Assembly (NCBI GenBank): GCA_029259835.1
Contig: JAJDEL010000046.1
Coordinates: 1 to 28,850 of the forward strand
DNA: 28,850 nt
Reading direction: 5' to 3'
DNA from: Planctomicrobium sp.
GTDB lineage: Bacteria > Planctomycetota > Planctomycetia > Planctomycetales > Planctomycetaceae
Shown in pieces: positions 9,893 through 19,497 of the stretch. Position 1 is the stretch's first letter. Each line of letters opens with the position of its first letter. The notes below the pieces were generated by a model. The model was not told where the DNA came from. It worked only from the letters and a program-made list of their open reading frames with translations, and ran no database searches. Both the position numbers and the translations under genes were made by a program.

Positions 9893-10507
9893 CTAGTTTC
9901 GGACATAGCACTTCGGGAGTGAACCTTCAATGCGACTTATCCCGCTCGCTGAAAGATCAGTGTCTGTGAGATACAACCGCTTCAGTTGTTTTAACTGAAC
10001 GAGCAGGCTGATGACTCGATCAGTCACGGGCTGCGACGAGAGATCCAACGCCTCCAGATGCGGTAAGCCGGCGAGATAGGCGAGATCCTCATCTGCAATC
10101 TCCCGGTTATGCTTAAATTCGAGAGCGACCGCTCTCGGGTGCATGTGAACTGATTTCCCGCAGTGGGGGCAGTCGTAAAGGAACTTTGGTTTGTCTGCTG
10201 GTCGCTTTGAGATCGTCTGGCAAATCGAACACTGAAAAGATGCATCGTACTCTAACTTGATGCGCCCACCCGCCTCCTCGAAGGCTTCAATCGCTTCAAC
10301 TTGCTGCTCTTCAGGATCAGTGGTCTCGAACTCGACTGCACGTATCGGAGAGGAATCAAGTTCTGGTTTTTCTTCTTCGCTAGAAGAATTTTGCTGAGAG
10401 GGCCGACACCCCAGTGACAGGCTCAGCAAGATGCAAAGCCCTAGAAAAATTCGGTAGCCTGAGAATGTTTGCACGTTTTTTGAGTTTCCTATAGATTGGA
10501 GATGCAC
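9893..10507 (-). CDS. Lipoprotein with zinc ribbon and leucine-rich repeat segment
   Basis: The protein has 204 residues with a lipoprotein signal: hydrophobic FLGLCILLSLSLGC, with lipid-attachment Cys34. After an acidic linker comes a zinc-ribbon-like module, CSIC ... CPHCGKSVHMHP (about residues 93-122), then a short leucine-rich-repeat stretch (LAYLAGLPHLEALDLSS, LVQLKQLKRLYLTDTDL). It should be anchored outside the cytoplasmic membrane and may bind other proteins through the LRR. It is the last gene of the minus-strand cluster, 49 bp after the trypsin-like gene, and converges on the kinase gene. The frame starts with GTG 10507 (AGG 8 nt upstream). A GTG at 10474 would put Cys at position 23, a more usual signal length. 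Function is unknown. Confidence 0.85.
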   Translation of the reverse strand: MHLQSIGNSKNVQTFSGYRIFLGLCILLSLSLGCRPSQQNSSSEEEKPELDSSPIRAVEFETTDPEEQQVEAIEAFEEAGGRIKLEYDASFQCSICQTISKRPADKPKFLYDCPHCGKSVHMHPRAVALEFKHNREIADEDLAYLAGLPHLEALDLSSQPVTDRVISLLVQLKQLKRLYLTDTDLSASGISRIEGSLPKCYVRN

Positions 10508-10556
10508 CAGAACAACCTGGGATCAGTTTTGGAGTGCTGCCAACTGAAGCGTTACG

Positions 10557-12242
10557 TTACTTCACCCACTTGACGGATTTCACATGCTTGTCAATCTCAT
10601 CCCTGAACTGTTTCATCCGTTGTGCATAATAGACTCCGGGTTCACCGGTGGCCTGGGTGACCGACCAGGTGTTAATCCCATAGACAATTCCATTCACGTC
10701 AATAAGAGGCCCACCTGAATACCCACCAGAGATTTCAACATCGTGTTGTAGGACATCACCAGTTCCCGGTTTATACGCAATTCGACTCACACTCCCTTTG
10801 TTTTGAGAGTGCTCCTTTTCTTCCTCTTCGAACTTCTGTGAGATCTTCCCTTCTATCTCTTCCCTGACTTTCTTGAATCCCTGTTCAAGGGCAGTGAGTG
10901 CTCTTCTTGCAGCTCCGGGAAAGCCAATAGCGATGACTGTTTCACTTTTAGGAACCTCTCGTCCATTTGAAACACGAAACATCGCTTGCTGCGTTCTATC
11001 TAATTTCAAAATCGCGAGATCGAACTGATCGCTGACATGTACGATTTTTGCTTTGTGTAACTCTTTATTCACGAAAACGTAAACCGTCGGCACTAAATCT
11101 TCATACTGAAATCGTTCACGTACTTCTTCAATAAGATTTTTTGCTAGATGGAATTTATATGCGTCTTCAATGACATGACGATTCGTGAGTGCGTAGCCAT
11201 CTTTGGTGACCATGAAGCAAGTGCCGGTTGTTCCTAACTCCAAAAATCGAGTCCAACCGGCATCATGGAGTTTCGTCTTTCGACTCCAGGCAAATGGACC
11301 GGCAGGCAAGTTCTCATACGTTCCACTGGGCAATTTCGCAAAAACATTCACTAGATGAGTAATTGATTCAGTAGGTTGTATTTCCGAATATTTCGTTACA
11401 CGCCTCGTTTTATCTAAGGAGTTTTCTCTATAAAACTCAACCTTTTCTTCCTTTCGATACAATTTCCCTGGAATCTGTTGCTCTTTGACGATGTATTCAT
11501 CGAGACTGGTGCCGTCATGTTTCACTGAAGCGACTGCACACACCACCATCCCGACCGCATCTTTGATCGGAGCCTCCGCGTCTCCAAGTTCTAGACTGAC
11601 AATATAGCCATTAGCATCAATCGCAGTCGTGACTGTCGTAGTTGTTTCTCCCTCACTGATTTCTGTAATCCCTTTGTTTCCATAATAAGAATACGCCCCA
11701 AACCCACCACCACCAACGACCAGAAGTATCAGTGTCGTAACGAAAAATTTTCCCCAAAAACCAGAAGAAGATCGAGACGTGGAAGTCACATTCTCGCGCT
11801 CCGGAACTGCCTCGCCGATTGAACTTTGTAATTCAGGTATTGAATTCGCCGGTTCCCAGTTTGGCATGCCTTCTCGCCAGACGTCATCTGTTGGCTTGAG
11901 TTGTCCGGTGCTGATCATTTGCAGCAGGACCATTGTGGGAACGGGTCCGTCATTCTGACCATTGAGCGTGAAATGCCACTGATGCTGGCTTTCTGGACTT
12001 GGTTCAGCTTCGACCGATTCCGGTGACGCGGACTCCGTTTCGTGGCTTTCTCCCATTGTTGTCGACTGGGATTCTTCTGGAAATAGCTCTGAAACTTCGC
12101 TAGCAGGAACCCAATCTCGGCGATCCATCGAAATATCATTCGAGCGTCCGAGCTTTCCTCGCGAGCGTAGCGATTGAAGCTGCTTCATCTCGAACGGACC
12201 GAGAACTTTTCCTCGGATTCGTAAATAATACTTATCAGCCAT
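10557..12242 (-). CDS. GYF-GYF-TM-trypsin-like serine protease
   Basis: Two GYF_2 (DUF4339) modules come first (about residues 4-54, YYLRIRGKVLGPFEMKQL; and 89-140, WHFTLNGQNDGPVPTM). A Ser-rich linker and one transmembrane helix (about 165-187) follow, then an outside region ending in a trypsin-fold protease. The catalytic triad can be read: His356 in TNRHVI, Asp408 in FDLAILKL and Ser509 in GGYSGGP. A charged coiled insertion (about 450-485) sits between Asp and Ser. GYF_2 modules are adaptor domains in bacterial signalling proteins; here they would be cytosolic and the protease outside. The start is ATG 12242, with AGG 9 nt upstream. It lies 38 bp after the large helical protein in the same apparent operon. 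This is a candidate effector or processing protease; the substrate is unknown. Confidence 0.93.
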   Translation of the reverse strand: MADKYYLRIRGKVLGPFEMKQLQSLRSRGKLGRSNDISMDRRDWVPASEVSELFPEESQSTTMGESHETESASPESVEAEPSPESQHQWHFTLNGQNDGPVPTMVLLQMISTGQLKPTDDVWREGMPNWEPANSIPELQSSIGEAVPERENVTSTSRSSSGFWGKFFVTTLILLVVGGGGFGAYSYYGNKGITEISEGETTTTVTTAIDANGYIVSLELGDAEAPIKDAVGMVVCAVASVKHDGTSLDEYIVKEQQIPGKLYRKEEKVEFYRENSLDKTRRVTKYSEIQPTESITHLVNVFAKLPSGTYENLPAGPFAWSRKTKLHDAGWTRFLELGTTGTCFMVTKDGYALTNRHVIEDAYKFHLAKNLIEEVRERFQYEDLVPTVYVFVNKELHKAKIVHVSDQFDLAILKLDRTQQAMFRVSNGREVPKSETVIAIGFPGAARRALTALEQGFKKVREEIEGKISQKFEEEEKEHSQNKGSVSRIAYKPGTGDVLQHDVEISGGYSGGPLIDVNGIVYGINTWSVTQATGEPGVYYAQRMKQFRDEIDKHVKSVKWVK

Positions 12243-12280
12243 AATGGCGCCTGTAACTCTGATACTAACCTGGAATGAAA

Positions 12281-15268
12281 TTATTCACTGATTGTTGGAG
12301 CCGCCTGCCCACGACCAACATTCTGTTGAAGAAAGCCGAACACCGGCGTTCCTTGAATCTGGACAGTTTGAGGAATTGACGAGTCAAGTTGAAGTTCCTG
12401 CCATCCATTTTGAGTCTGTACACCCTGCCCCGCCTTGAATGTCCCGACTTGTTGCCAGGATGGTTTCTTCGGATCGGAGATGTCGATCACCCTCAGAGAA
12501 GAACCAGCGGACGAAGCGCGATTCGTACGGCACACCCACTTTCCAGACTCTGCCTTGAAGAGCCAGCCAACCAGGGCAACTCTTTGAGAGAATTTCTTAC
12601 GAAGCACTGCCGTCTCATCACCGATCTGCTGGGCGACTTCGTCTGATGTCAAAGAACCAATGCGGTTGAGGACCCTGCCCGCTTTCTCTCGCTCCTCGGC
12701 TGCACTTTTATTCTCGGGGTCCATCCAAGGCGTCGTCGTATCGACCCGAGCCGACACTAACTGATCCACTGATCGCTTCAAGGTCTCTTTTAAGGGAACA
12801 CTCCCTTCAGAAGCAGTCTCTAAAACACGTTGAAGCATCGTGTACTGAAGCACTTCATCAATTCCCTTCTTTCCTCGGATGCCCTCGGCCGTATTTGTCC
12901 AAAAACTATCCCAATCTTCAATCTGCGGAACATCCAATTTCGGCAGCAGAGAACTGGCAATTTCTGCTTGCGGGGAGAGAATCGCCTTCTGTCGCTTGAG
13001 ATTTTTTTTATACAAGATCTGATTAGGTTTCGTCTCGCCATCAAATCCAACGTAATACGTCACACTCAAGAAGTTTTGGCTAGACGGCTTCACTTGTGCA
13101 CTCATGTAGTACTTTTCTTTTCCATCGAGCGATTCGAGCATCATTGAACCATCTATCAGTTCATCCCCGAAAAGTTTCTTTAAATCTCCTTGTAATTCCG
13201 ACCGCTTAACAATGGAATTCAAATACGCTTCGTATTCGTTGACCAAATCTGCGTGTACAAATTCAGGATGCTCTTTGAGAAGAGCCTTAACATGTATTAA
13301 CCGTTGCGAAACTGCGTTTGGCGACTTCGGAAGCACGTCAGAAGCTTGAGCCACCAATCTCTGCCAGTCACTAACAACCTCCACTTGGTCGAATGCTTTC
13401 AACACAGCAGAGAAATTTTTCGAGAGTGGATGTCCAGGCCACTTTTCTGAGAACAGAGTCAGATTGTCCTTAAACGATTTTAGATCTTTAGGCGTTGTTG
13501 AACTACTGAATTGAATCGGAAAAATGCGAGTCATCTCACTCAGCAAGGCTGCTTGCTCCACCGATTCTGCATGCAGAAGCTGCAGCCTCTGCAAGGAATT
13601 CTTCCATCTTTCAACGGATTCCGCGTGATCTTTCAATTCCTTTGGGAACTTCTCGGTCTCAATGACCAATGATGCCAGCGAACTTGACAGCGTTTGATAT
13701 GTCGCTTGCTTGTCATCATCCCAAGGCACGTTCGAAGCCAGAGCTTCGAAGGGGAGGTACTCTGATTGAAACTGATCCAGCTTCTCCTTGAAGTCCGCCT
13801 CGATCTCCGTTCTCATCCTGCTGAAGCTGGCAACAACTTCACTACGCACAAGCAGTAATTCTTTCAGTTCAGCGCCAGGACGGGAAAGGCTTTCCGCTTC
13901 TGCTAAATATCGATCTGCTTCACCGAGAGTTTTCGAATTTTTCGCACTCGCAAGTTTTCTCCCTCGATCAATTTGGCGCTGGGCGTCTTTCTCCTGCTTC
14001 CCTTGAATGTCTTTCACCAGTTGCCGGACATCTGGCGCATCTGCAAACTGTGGGTGCTGTCCGACCAAATCTAAGGCGTCGCGAAATTTCCCATCGTCGA
14101 CCAACTCTGCGACTTCAGTCATCATCGTTTCGCGTTGTTTGGCCCGTCCCTGACTTGCTGCTGCAAACCAAAAAACTCCCCCAAGCACAATAATAGCAGC
14201 CGCAAATATCCCAACGCGGCGGTACTTATTGAATGCAGCACGCTTGCGAAGATGTTGGACTCGTTCGTGATATTGCTGCGTCGTTTCATCGGGAATGGGA
14301 CGCCCACATGAAACAACGTTTGTGTAAAGTTGTTCAAGTTCCGGGATACTTTCACTTGCCCAGTTCGCCGATTGCAATAAGCTTAGCCGAGAAGTGAATT
14401 CCGCATCATTCGCCAGACGCGTTTCTTCTTCTGCAAGCTGTGCAAAAATGGGTTGAACACGAGCATTGAGTTCATCGTCCGGACTGAGTCGCGCTTTCGG
14501 AGCAATCGTATTCCATTCACTCCGCAATGTTTGCATCCGCGCAAAATCACCCGCATCTGAAGCACCAATGATTTCGTTCCCTAACCGATCAAGTTCTTTA
14601 GCAGAGAGTTTTTTAATCGCAACTGCGGCAATTCTACGGACGGAAGCTAACAATTCTTCTGGGGGAAATTCATGCCATTTATCAGAACGCATTTCATCGA
14701 CGAGAAGATTGATTTTCCGAAGGTCGCCAGAACTTGCTGCGTCGCGAACTTCTGTCTCGATTTGCTCGTGCCGTATCTTTTCAAAGGCGTGTAAGTCTGT
14801 TTCCCAATGAAGCGACAAGTTGTCTTTCGCGGCCAGTTGACGAAGGACTTGGATACGATCAGGCAACGGCGCCATACTCAACGACAGAAGTCGATGCTGG
14901 TCCAGCAGCTCTTCGAGCGGTTGATGCTCGGAATACGCTTCTTCCAATGCCCGAACAACTTCGCTCAACACTCCTGTCGGGGGACCCAAGTCGTACATCA
15001 GAGAGACCCCGACCCATTCCTCAAGGTCCGGGAAGTCAAGCACGTAGACCATCTCCAAAAGAGTTGGAGACATATCAGCTTCCTGAATCGCTTCCGAACG
15101 GAGATCCTTACGGAGGAACTCGCCACATCGCTGCAAGCGCGCGTTCACCTCACTACAGCAAACATTATACTTCTGCGACAGGTCGGCTAAACGATCATTC
15201 AATTGTCGATCATCGGAATCGAGAAACAGTCGAATCTCGTTGACGACCTCCTGGCAATTGTACTTCAC
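12281..15268 (-). CDS. Large alpha-helical single-pass membrane protein, unknown family
   Basis: No family is recognised. The frame opens at a TTG (15328), but a GTG at 15268 has a better ribosome site (GGGAG 7 nt upstream) and is preferred, giving about 995 residues. The N-terminal 350 residues are acidic and helical with many Glu/Leu repeats. A basic stretch, KYRRV, leads into one transmembrane helix (about residues 353-371 from the GTG). After it come about 600 residues of predominantly helical, coiled-coil-like sequence that predicted topology places outside the membrane, ending in a short beta-rich stretch. The gene sits between the GAP1-N2-like gene and the GYF-trypsin gene with short gaps, so it is probably a structural or scaffolding part of the same system. 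Its size and position make it a good candidate for a core subunit. Confidence 0.85.
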   Translation of the reverse strand: MKYNCQEVVNEIRLFLDSDDRQLNDRLADLSQKYNVCCSEVNARLQRCGEFLRKDLRSEAIQEADMSPTLLEMVYVLDFPDLEEWVGVSLMYDLGPPTGVLSEVVRALEEAYSEHQPLEELLDQHRLLSLSMAPLPDRIQVLRQLAAKDNLSLHWETDLHAFEKIRHEQIETEVRDAASSGDLRKINLLVDEMRSDKWHEFPPEELLASVRRIAAVAIKKLSAKELDRLGNEIIGASDAGDFARMQTLRSEWNTIAPKARLSPDDELNARVQPIFAQLAEEETRLANDAEFTSRLSLLQSANWASESIPELEQLYTNVVSCGRPIPDETTQQYHERVQHLRKRAAFNKYRRVGIFAAAIIVLGGVFWFAAASQGRAKQRETMMTEVAELVDDGKFRDALDLVGQHPQFADAPDVRQLVKDIQGKQEKDAQRQIDRGRKLASAKNSKTLGEADRYLAEAESLSRPGAELKELLLVRSEVVASFSRMRTEIEADFKEKLDQFQSEYLPFEALASNVPWDDDKQATYQTLSSSLASLVIETEKFPKELKDHAESVERWKNSLQRLQLLHAESVEQAALLSEMTRIFPIQFSSSTTPKDLKSFKDNLTLFSEKWPGHPLSKNFSAVLKAFDQVEVVSDWQRLVAQASDVLPKSPNAVSQRLIHVKALLKEHPEFVHADLVNEYEAYLNSIVKRSELQGDLKKLFGDELIDGSMMLESLDGKEKYYMSAQVKPSSQNFLSVTYYVGFDGETKPNQILYKKNLKRQKAILSPQAEIASSLLPKLDVPQIEDWDSFWTNTAEGIRGKKGIDEVLQYTMLQRVLETASEGSVPLKETLKRSVDQLVSARVDTTTPWMDPENKSAAEEREKAGRVLNRIGSLTSDEVAQQIGDETAVLRKKFSQRVALVGWLFKAESGKWVCRTNRASSAGSSLRVIDISDPKKPSWQQVGTFKAGQGVQTQNGWQELQLDSSIPQTVQIQGTPVFGFLQQNVGRGQAAPTISE

Positions 15269-15381
15269 CCCGCAACTCCCCGCTAAAACTTCTAACGTAG
15301 ACAAACTTCCTACAATGAACAACGACAAACTGGCGCCATTCTTCCGGTAAGTTTCTTAAGTTGTCGACAAAATTTGCACGG

Positions 15382-18024
15382 CTATTCCTTCAGATTGACA
15401 ACATCAACTTCCCGAACCACTCCATCCTGACCTCTGACTTCATAATACAACCGAATCGACTTAAACGGGACCCCATCATCCAAAGTACGTTTTACTTTGG
15501 ACCATTCTTCGAAACGTGCAAAGTGAGACTTGATTGCTTCATCATAAATCTTTTTTGCTTGTCCCAAATTTTCCTTTTGAATTCCTTCCTGCAGCTTGTC
15601 CCAAATCTCCTCTGCTGTGGATTTGAGAGCATTTGGCTCCTCTGAAATATCCACTTTCTTCTGGAGTCTCTCACAAAATAATTCGCGGTGATTCAAATCC
15701 CGAAAGTTGACCAGATCTCGATAGATTTTGTCATCAATTTCAGTTTCCCATTCCCCAAGAGTTGACTTGAAGTGAATCAACTTCGCATCAATTCCTGGAT
15801 GAGGATTCTCCTTCAAGTCATTCACAAAATGAGACGTCAATTCCAATACTGGAAACTTGGTTCTCTGGGGATTTGCAGAGTCTGCAATTTGTTCTTGAAT
15901 ATATTTTTCCAGTTCAAGACACTGAAAATGCAATTTCTCTGAAACTTCTATGGATCGTGACTCATCCGTTTTTTCTTTGTCTTTAACACTCATAACTTCG
16001 ACAGGCTCGAACAGAAGAGCTTCGAGTCCTTTAATCCCGAAGTTTATCTTAATATCAGCAGCATGTAACCGAGGAAAATCCCCCGAGTACTTGGCTGCGT
16101 TGGAAGACAAATTCCACTGACTTGTAAACTCACTCTCTTCTCCTTCCTCCATCGGCGACGGCTTCGCGAAGAGAAACGATTTTTTAGAAGTCGCCAGTTC
16201 AACAACACTCCATTCGACAAGTGCTTTTTGAGCCGGCTCGGCGTCTTTCCAACTCCAGACGATTTCTTGAGTCTCCGAATCCCAATGAATCGTGGCAACT
16301 TCAACTTTTACAATCTTACCTCCGAGTCCTGGCTTCTCAATTGTGACCGATAATTTACCATCAACGTCACTGGCATGAATTTTTTCCGCCGACTCAACTG
16401 GAGGGTGGAAGAATAACCGAACGGCGGCCTTAACTTGTTCACCTGATGGTAATTTTGTCCGTTCTTCATTTGACCCGTTCGACTTCACGATGGACGAATT
16501 CGACTTATTCTTCGGTGTCAACTGCACACGATTAAATTTCAATTTAACATTGGCAAGTCGGCTTGGAATTGATTTCGAAGATTTAGGATTTTCCTCTTTC
16601 CTCTCTGGCTTATCGGACTCCTCTTCAACTACGACCGGCACGTCGTCTTTATTCTCCATTCGCTTTGGTGTGTCAGGCTTTGGACGATCGACGAACGGTG
16701 GCGGGTTAAAGCGCCCGGTTGAGTCCTGGGGGAGAACCCCGTCGCTGGGACGTTCTCCTGAACCTTCGGAACTCTCGTCCGATCCTTCCAGAGAATCATT
16801 TTGTGTGCCGCCTTGAGTGGGATCGGCAAGTGGCTGCGTCACAGCAACACTCGGTCCCTGTTCAAGAGCCTCTTGATTGAGCATGACAAATGCCCCGATT
16901 CCGACGAGCAACACGACCAATCCAGAACCAGCCCCAATGAAGACTGACTGCATACTCCCCTTGGGTTTAGCTGCTTCAACTCGCGGTCGCGGTGGTGGCA
17001 TGGGAGGTAGCACTGGAAAGCCAGAAGACGGCGGCACATTCAGTTCTTTGGGTACCGGATCTTTCTCTCGACTCGCACGATGTTCAATGAATTTTTCATG
17101 CTCTTCGAATGCTTCAAAATCAGTGAAATCAACAACAGGGGACGCCTCAGATTGAGTGACGTTTGTTGCCCTGGGAATCGATGGAGCGGCACCTGTTTTC
17201 TTCTTTGGTGGCGACGGTACCGCTGGCAACACTCCCTCACGTGCTGCCGTGACGAGCGGTCCTCCGACTGCTTTGGGCATCGGTGAGCAGAGGTCGATCC
17301 TCAAACCACTTGTGGAACGCTGACTCGCTTGCCATTCGGCGGAGTCCTTCAAGACACATCGCCAAAGGCATTGCACATTACTCGGAAGATTTCCGTAGTA
17401 GGTACTGAACGTCACTTCCCAGCGTTTCTCAACTGGAATTAAACTCAACGCTTCAGAGATGAGAGGAAGCGGATCAATCCCCGGTTCAAAGGTCAGATAA
17501 ACTGCTTGTTTCGGGTTCTGAAGAAACGCTTCCGCAAGGACTCCTGCCCAGCCTGCATCACCTGTCAGAAGTTTCGTTTCCTCACAGATACGAATCGCCC
17601 GATCTCCTTGTGGAACTTTCAGCCCAGCAGGTACACGCGTTGGACTCCCTGACCATTGCGTTCGCATCAAATCCGGTCGTTGCAGAAGCCAGCTTGGCCC
17701 GCCTGCTGGACGTTCATTCGGGAGAACAGCGCGATGGTCTGCGAGCTTGTTATTTCTATTTGTGTAATCGATGCCATAGTCGGCAACGCGAGAAACGACG
17801 CTATATTCCTGTCCTTGCAAATCCAGAACGACGTGCGAAAAAGCAACCGGGTTCAAATTGTTCTTTTCGTGTTCCGGAGGGAACACAGGCCGGTAGCCAC
17901 TGAGAGCTTCGAGCCGGTCCATCAAATCACGAGGCATGTCCTCTGAACAGAGAACAGTACAAAACCCTCGACTCAGAGGTTTCAGCCCTTTGGGTGCCGA
18001 TGTGTAAAGTAATTCGTAACTCAC
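15382..18024 (-). CDS. GAP1-N2-like (GTPase-associated protein 1) transmembrane protein
   Basis: The N-terminal region (about 1-250) matches my memory of the GAP1-N2 family: LLYTSAPKGLKPLSRGFCTV, LEALSGYRPVFPP, NPVAFSHVVLDLQG, YSVVSRVADYGIDYTNRNNKL and GPSWLLQRP. GAP1 proteins are named for standing next to conflict-system GTPases, and a GTPase gene lies 45 bp upstream here. A Pro-rich linker (about 265-355) precedes one transmembrane helix (359-382). About 500 residues follow with no recognised family, including a beta-rich stretch (KAAVRLFFHPP) and a charged helical C-terminus. Topology is predicted N-in, so GAP1-N2 would be beside the cytosolic GTPase and the long tail outside. The start is GTG 18024, with GGGG 5 nt upstream. 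The 880-residue length and the membrane fusion differ from soluble GAP1 proteins. Confidence 0.88.
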   Translation of the reverse strand: MSYELLYTSAPKGLKPLSRGFCTVLCSEDMPRDLMDRLEALSGYRPVFPPEHEKNNLNPVAFSHVVLDLQGQEYSVVSRVADYGIDYTNRNNKLADHRAVLPNERPAGGPSWLLQRPDLMRTQWSGSPTRVPAGLKVPQGDRAIRICEETKLLTGDAGWAGVLAEAFLQNPKQAVYLTFEPGIDPLPLISEALSLIPVEKRWEVTFSTYYGNLPSNVQCLWRCVLKDSAEWQASQRSTSGLRIDLCSPMPKAVGGPLVTAAREGVLPAVPSPPKKKTGAAPSIPRATNVTQSEASPVVDFTDFEAFEEHEKFIEHRASREKDPVPKELNVPPSSGFPVLPPMPPPRPRVEAAKPKGSMQSVFIGAGSGLVVLLVGIGAFVMLNQEALEQGPSVAVTQPLADPTQGGTQNDSLEGSDESSEGSGERPSDGVLPQDSTGRFNPPPFVDRPKPDTPKRMENKDDVPVVVEEESDKPERKEENPKSSKSIPSRLANVKLKFNRVQLTPKNKSNSSIVKSNGSNEERTKLPSGEQVKAAVRLFFHPPVESAEKIHASDVDGKLSVTIEKPGLGGKIVKVEVATIHWDSETQEIVWSWKDAEPAQKALVEWSVVELATSKKSFLFAKPSPMEEGEESEFTSQWNLSSNAAKYSGDFPRLHAADIKINFGIKGLEALLFEPVEVMSVKDKEKTDESRSIEVSEKLHFQCLELEKYIQEQIADSANPQRTKFPVLELTSHFVNDLKENPHPGIDAKLIHFKSTLGEWETEIDDKIYRDLVNFRDLNHRELFCERLQKKVDISEEPNALKSTAEEIWDKLQEGIQKENLGQAKKIYDEAIKSHFARFEEWSKVKRTLDDGVPFKSIRLYYEVRGQDGVVREVDVVNLKE

Positions 18025-18069
18025 AGTATCCCCGCTCGAGTTTTCGTCTGTTCGAAGGTGTGAATGAAT

Positions 18070-19458
18070 TTAACCTTTTCGTTTTGCAACGGGGATCAGT
18101 CCTGGGCAGGTTCTGTGCATGGCATACAGATAGGGAATTGTCACCCAAAACGGGATTGCATCTGCCGGACGCATGATTTCTCGCTGATCGCTGTCACGTA
18201 CTGTCACTCGCCAACCAACCGCGCTGACTGGAATGTAAATGACTTCCTCACAAAAACCTTCCGCAGCAGTAACAATTTCTGGAGTAATATTGAGCAAGAG
18301 TTTTCGAATTCGTTGAGACTGTTGTTCAATTTTATCCACTTCAAGACCGGACATTGTCTGATACCCTTGCCCATCTGCATTGGGGATTTTGACCTGTCGA
18401 AGCGGCTCTTCAAGGTCGGCATCTGCAACAAAGTTTGACCAGGAATCAAACTTTGTGACAATGACGATGAGCGGCTGTTTATGTTTTTGATCAGACCTGA
18501 GACCAGCATAACGACGAATCCGTGCAGCGGCTTCCTGAAGAATCGCCTCTTGCCGCATCGTTTCCTGGCCTTCCCTGTTTTTGCTTGTGATCTGGCAATG
18601 GTTCCGCCAGCGAGCGTCTTGAGTTGGATCAAAGAGAAACATCAACGCGCTGGACTTCGCCAAATGCCGAGTCACAGCCCGCCCAGGGGTATCCATCCCC
18701 GGTTGAAAATCTTCACCTGCGTTGTCGTAGAGACAAACAGTCCGCTTGAGCGCGGACCGTAACCGCTTTCCATATGCCGGGTGCTCAGGCAATGGTCTTT
18801 GCGTGAAGAGAAATGGGCGTAAGTAAGTCACAGAATGAGAATCGAAATTCACATTATTGTAATGCGTTTTCCCTTCTTCTGCGTCAGTTTTCAGAATCAA
18901 CTGATTCATCGGAACAGCTTCACTTGCCTGCTGATTGACAAAAAGTGTTTCTTCGTGCTCGTTCAGCTTATGATTCAGAATTGGGTCGGCATCAGAAAAA
19001 TTGACGCCGAACTTGAGCGTTAAATTTCTACGAAGCTCCCAGGTCATTGCTGCGAGAAAGTAAGACTTTCCACTCCCAGGCGCTCCGAAAGTTGAAAGAA
19101 ACAATGGAGCCATTTCCAACATTGTTCGAGGAATTTCGAGATGGCACTCCGGGCAGGCAATGATCTGCGTCGGATACCCTTTGACGTCGAGCGCTTCTCC
19201 AGCGACATTGAATCGCGTCGGCAGAAACCGGCGATACTCTTCGGGGCCAAGTTTTGGATCACCCATCAAGCTACCATGCTTGGCAACCCAAAGAAGTCTT
19301 GCAGGTGCAGATTGGCTCCAGCAGTGCGGACAAGTCACCTGACTTAACAGTCCCAGGCGAGCCGCCAAAGTACCGCGATTATTATGATTGACCATATCCC
19401 AAAGCTCTTTATTGACATTTCTTTTGAAGCGACGAATTGTCTCACTCTTTGAGAACAC
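18070..19458 (-). CDS. Zinc-ribbon P-loop GTPase (conflict-system / double-GTPase type)
   Basis: A zinc ribbon built from CPHC (43-46) and CPEC (102-105) precedes a GTPase domain: Walker A GAPGSGKS at 125-132, a DxxG switch (DNAG at 245-248, in VCLYDNAGED), the base-specificity motif TKFD at 335-338 (NKxD variant) and a G5-like SAV at 412-414. This resembles the DO-GTPase2-type proteins found with GAP1 partners in GTPase-centred conflict systems; I am fairly sure of the GTPase class, less of the exact subfamily. It has no membrane helix and should act in the cytosol. It starts at GTG 19458, 39 bp after the TPR lipoprotein gene and 45 bp before the GAP1-N2-like gene, so cotranscription is likely. 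It is the probable molecular switch of the locus. Confidence 0.92.
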   Translation of the reverse strand: MFSKSETIRRFKRNVNKELWDMVNHNNRGTLAARLGLLSQVTCPHCWSQSAPARLLWVAKHGSLMGDPKLGPEEYRRFLPTRFNVAGEALDVKGYPTQIIACPECHLEIPRTMLEMAPLFLSTFGAPGSGKSYFLAAMTWELRRNLTLKFGVNFSDADPILNHKLNEHEETLFVNQQASEAVPMNQLILKTDAEEGKTHYNNVNFDSHSVTYLRPFLFTQRPLPEHPAYGKRLRSALKRTVCLYDNAGEDFQPGMDTPGRAVTRHLAKSSALMFLFDPTQDARWRNHCQITSKNREGQETMRQEAILQEAAARIRRYAGLRSDQKHKQPLIVIVTKFDSWSNFVADADLEEPLRQVKIPNADGQGYQTMSGLEVDKIEQQSQRIRKLLLNITPEIVTAAEGFCEEVIYIPVSAVGWRVTVRDSDQREIMRPADAIPFWVTIPYLYAMHRTCPGLIPVAKRKG

Positions 19459-19497
19459 AGTTTACAAGAGTTCCCCGCTTGCGTCTCGCGTTCATCC

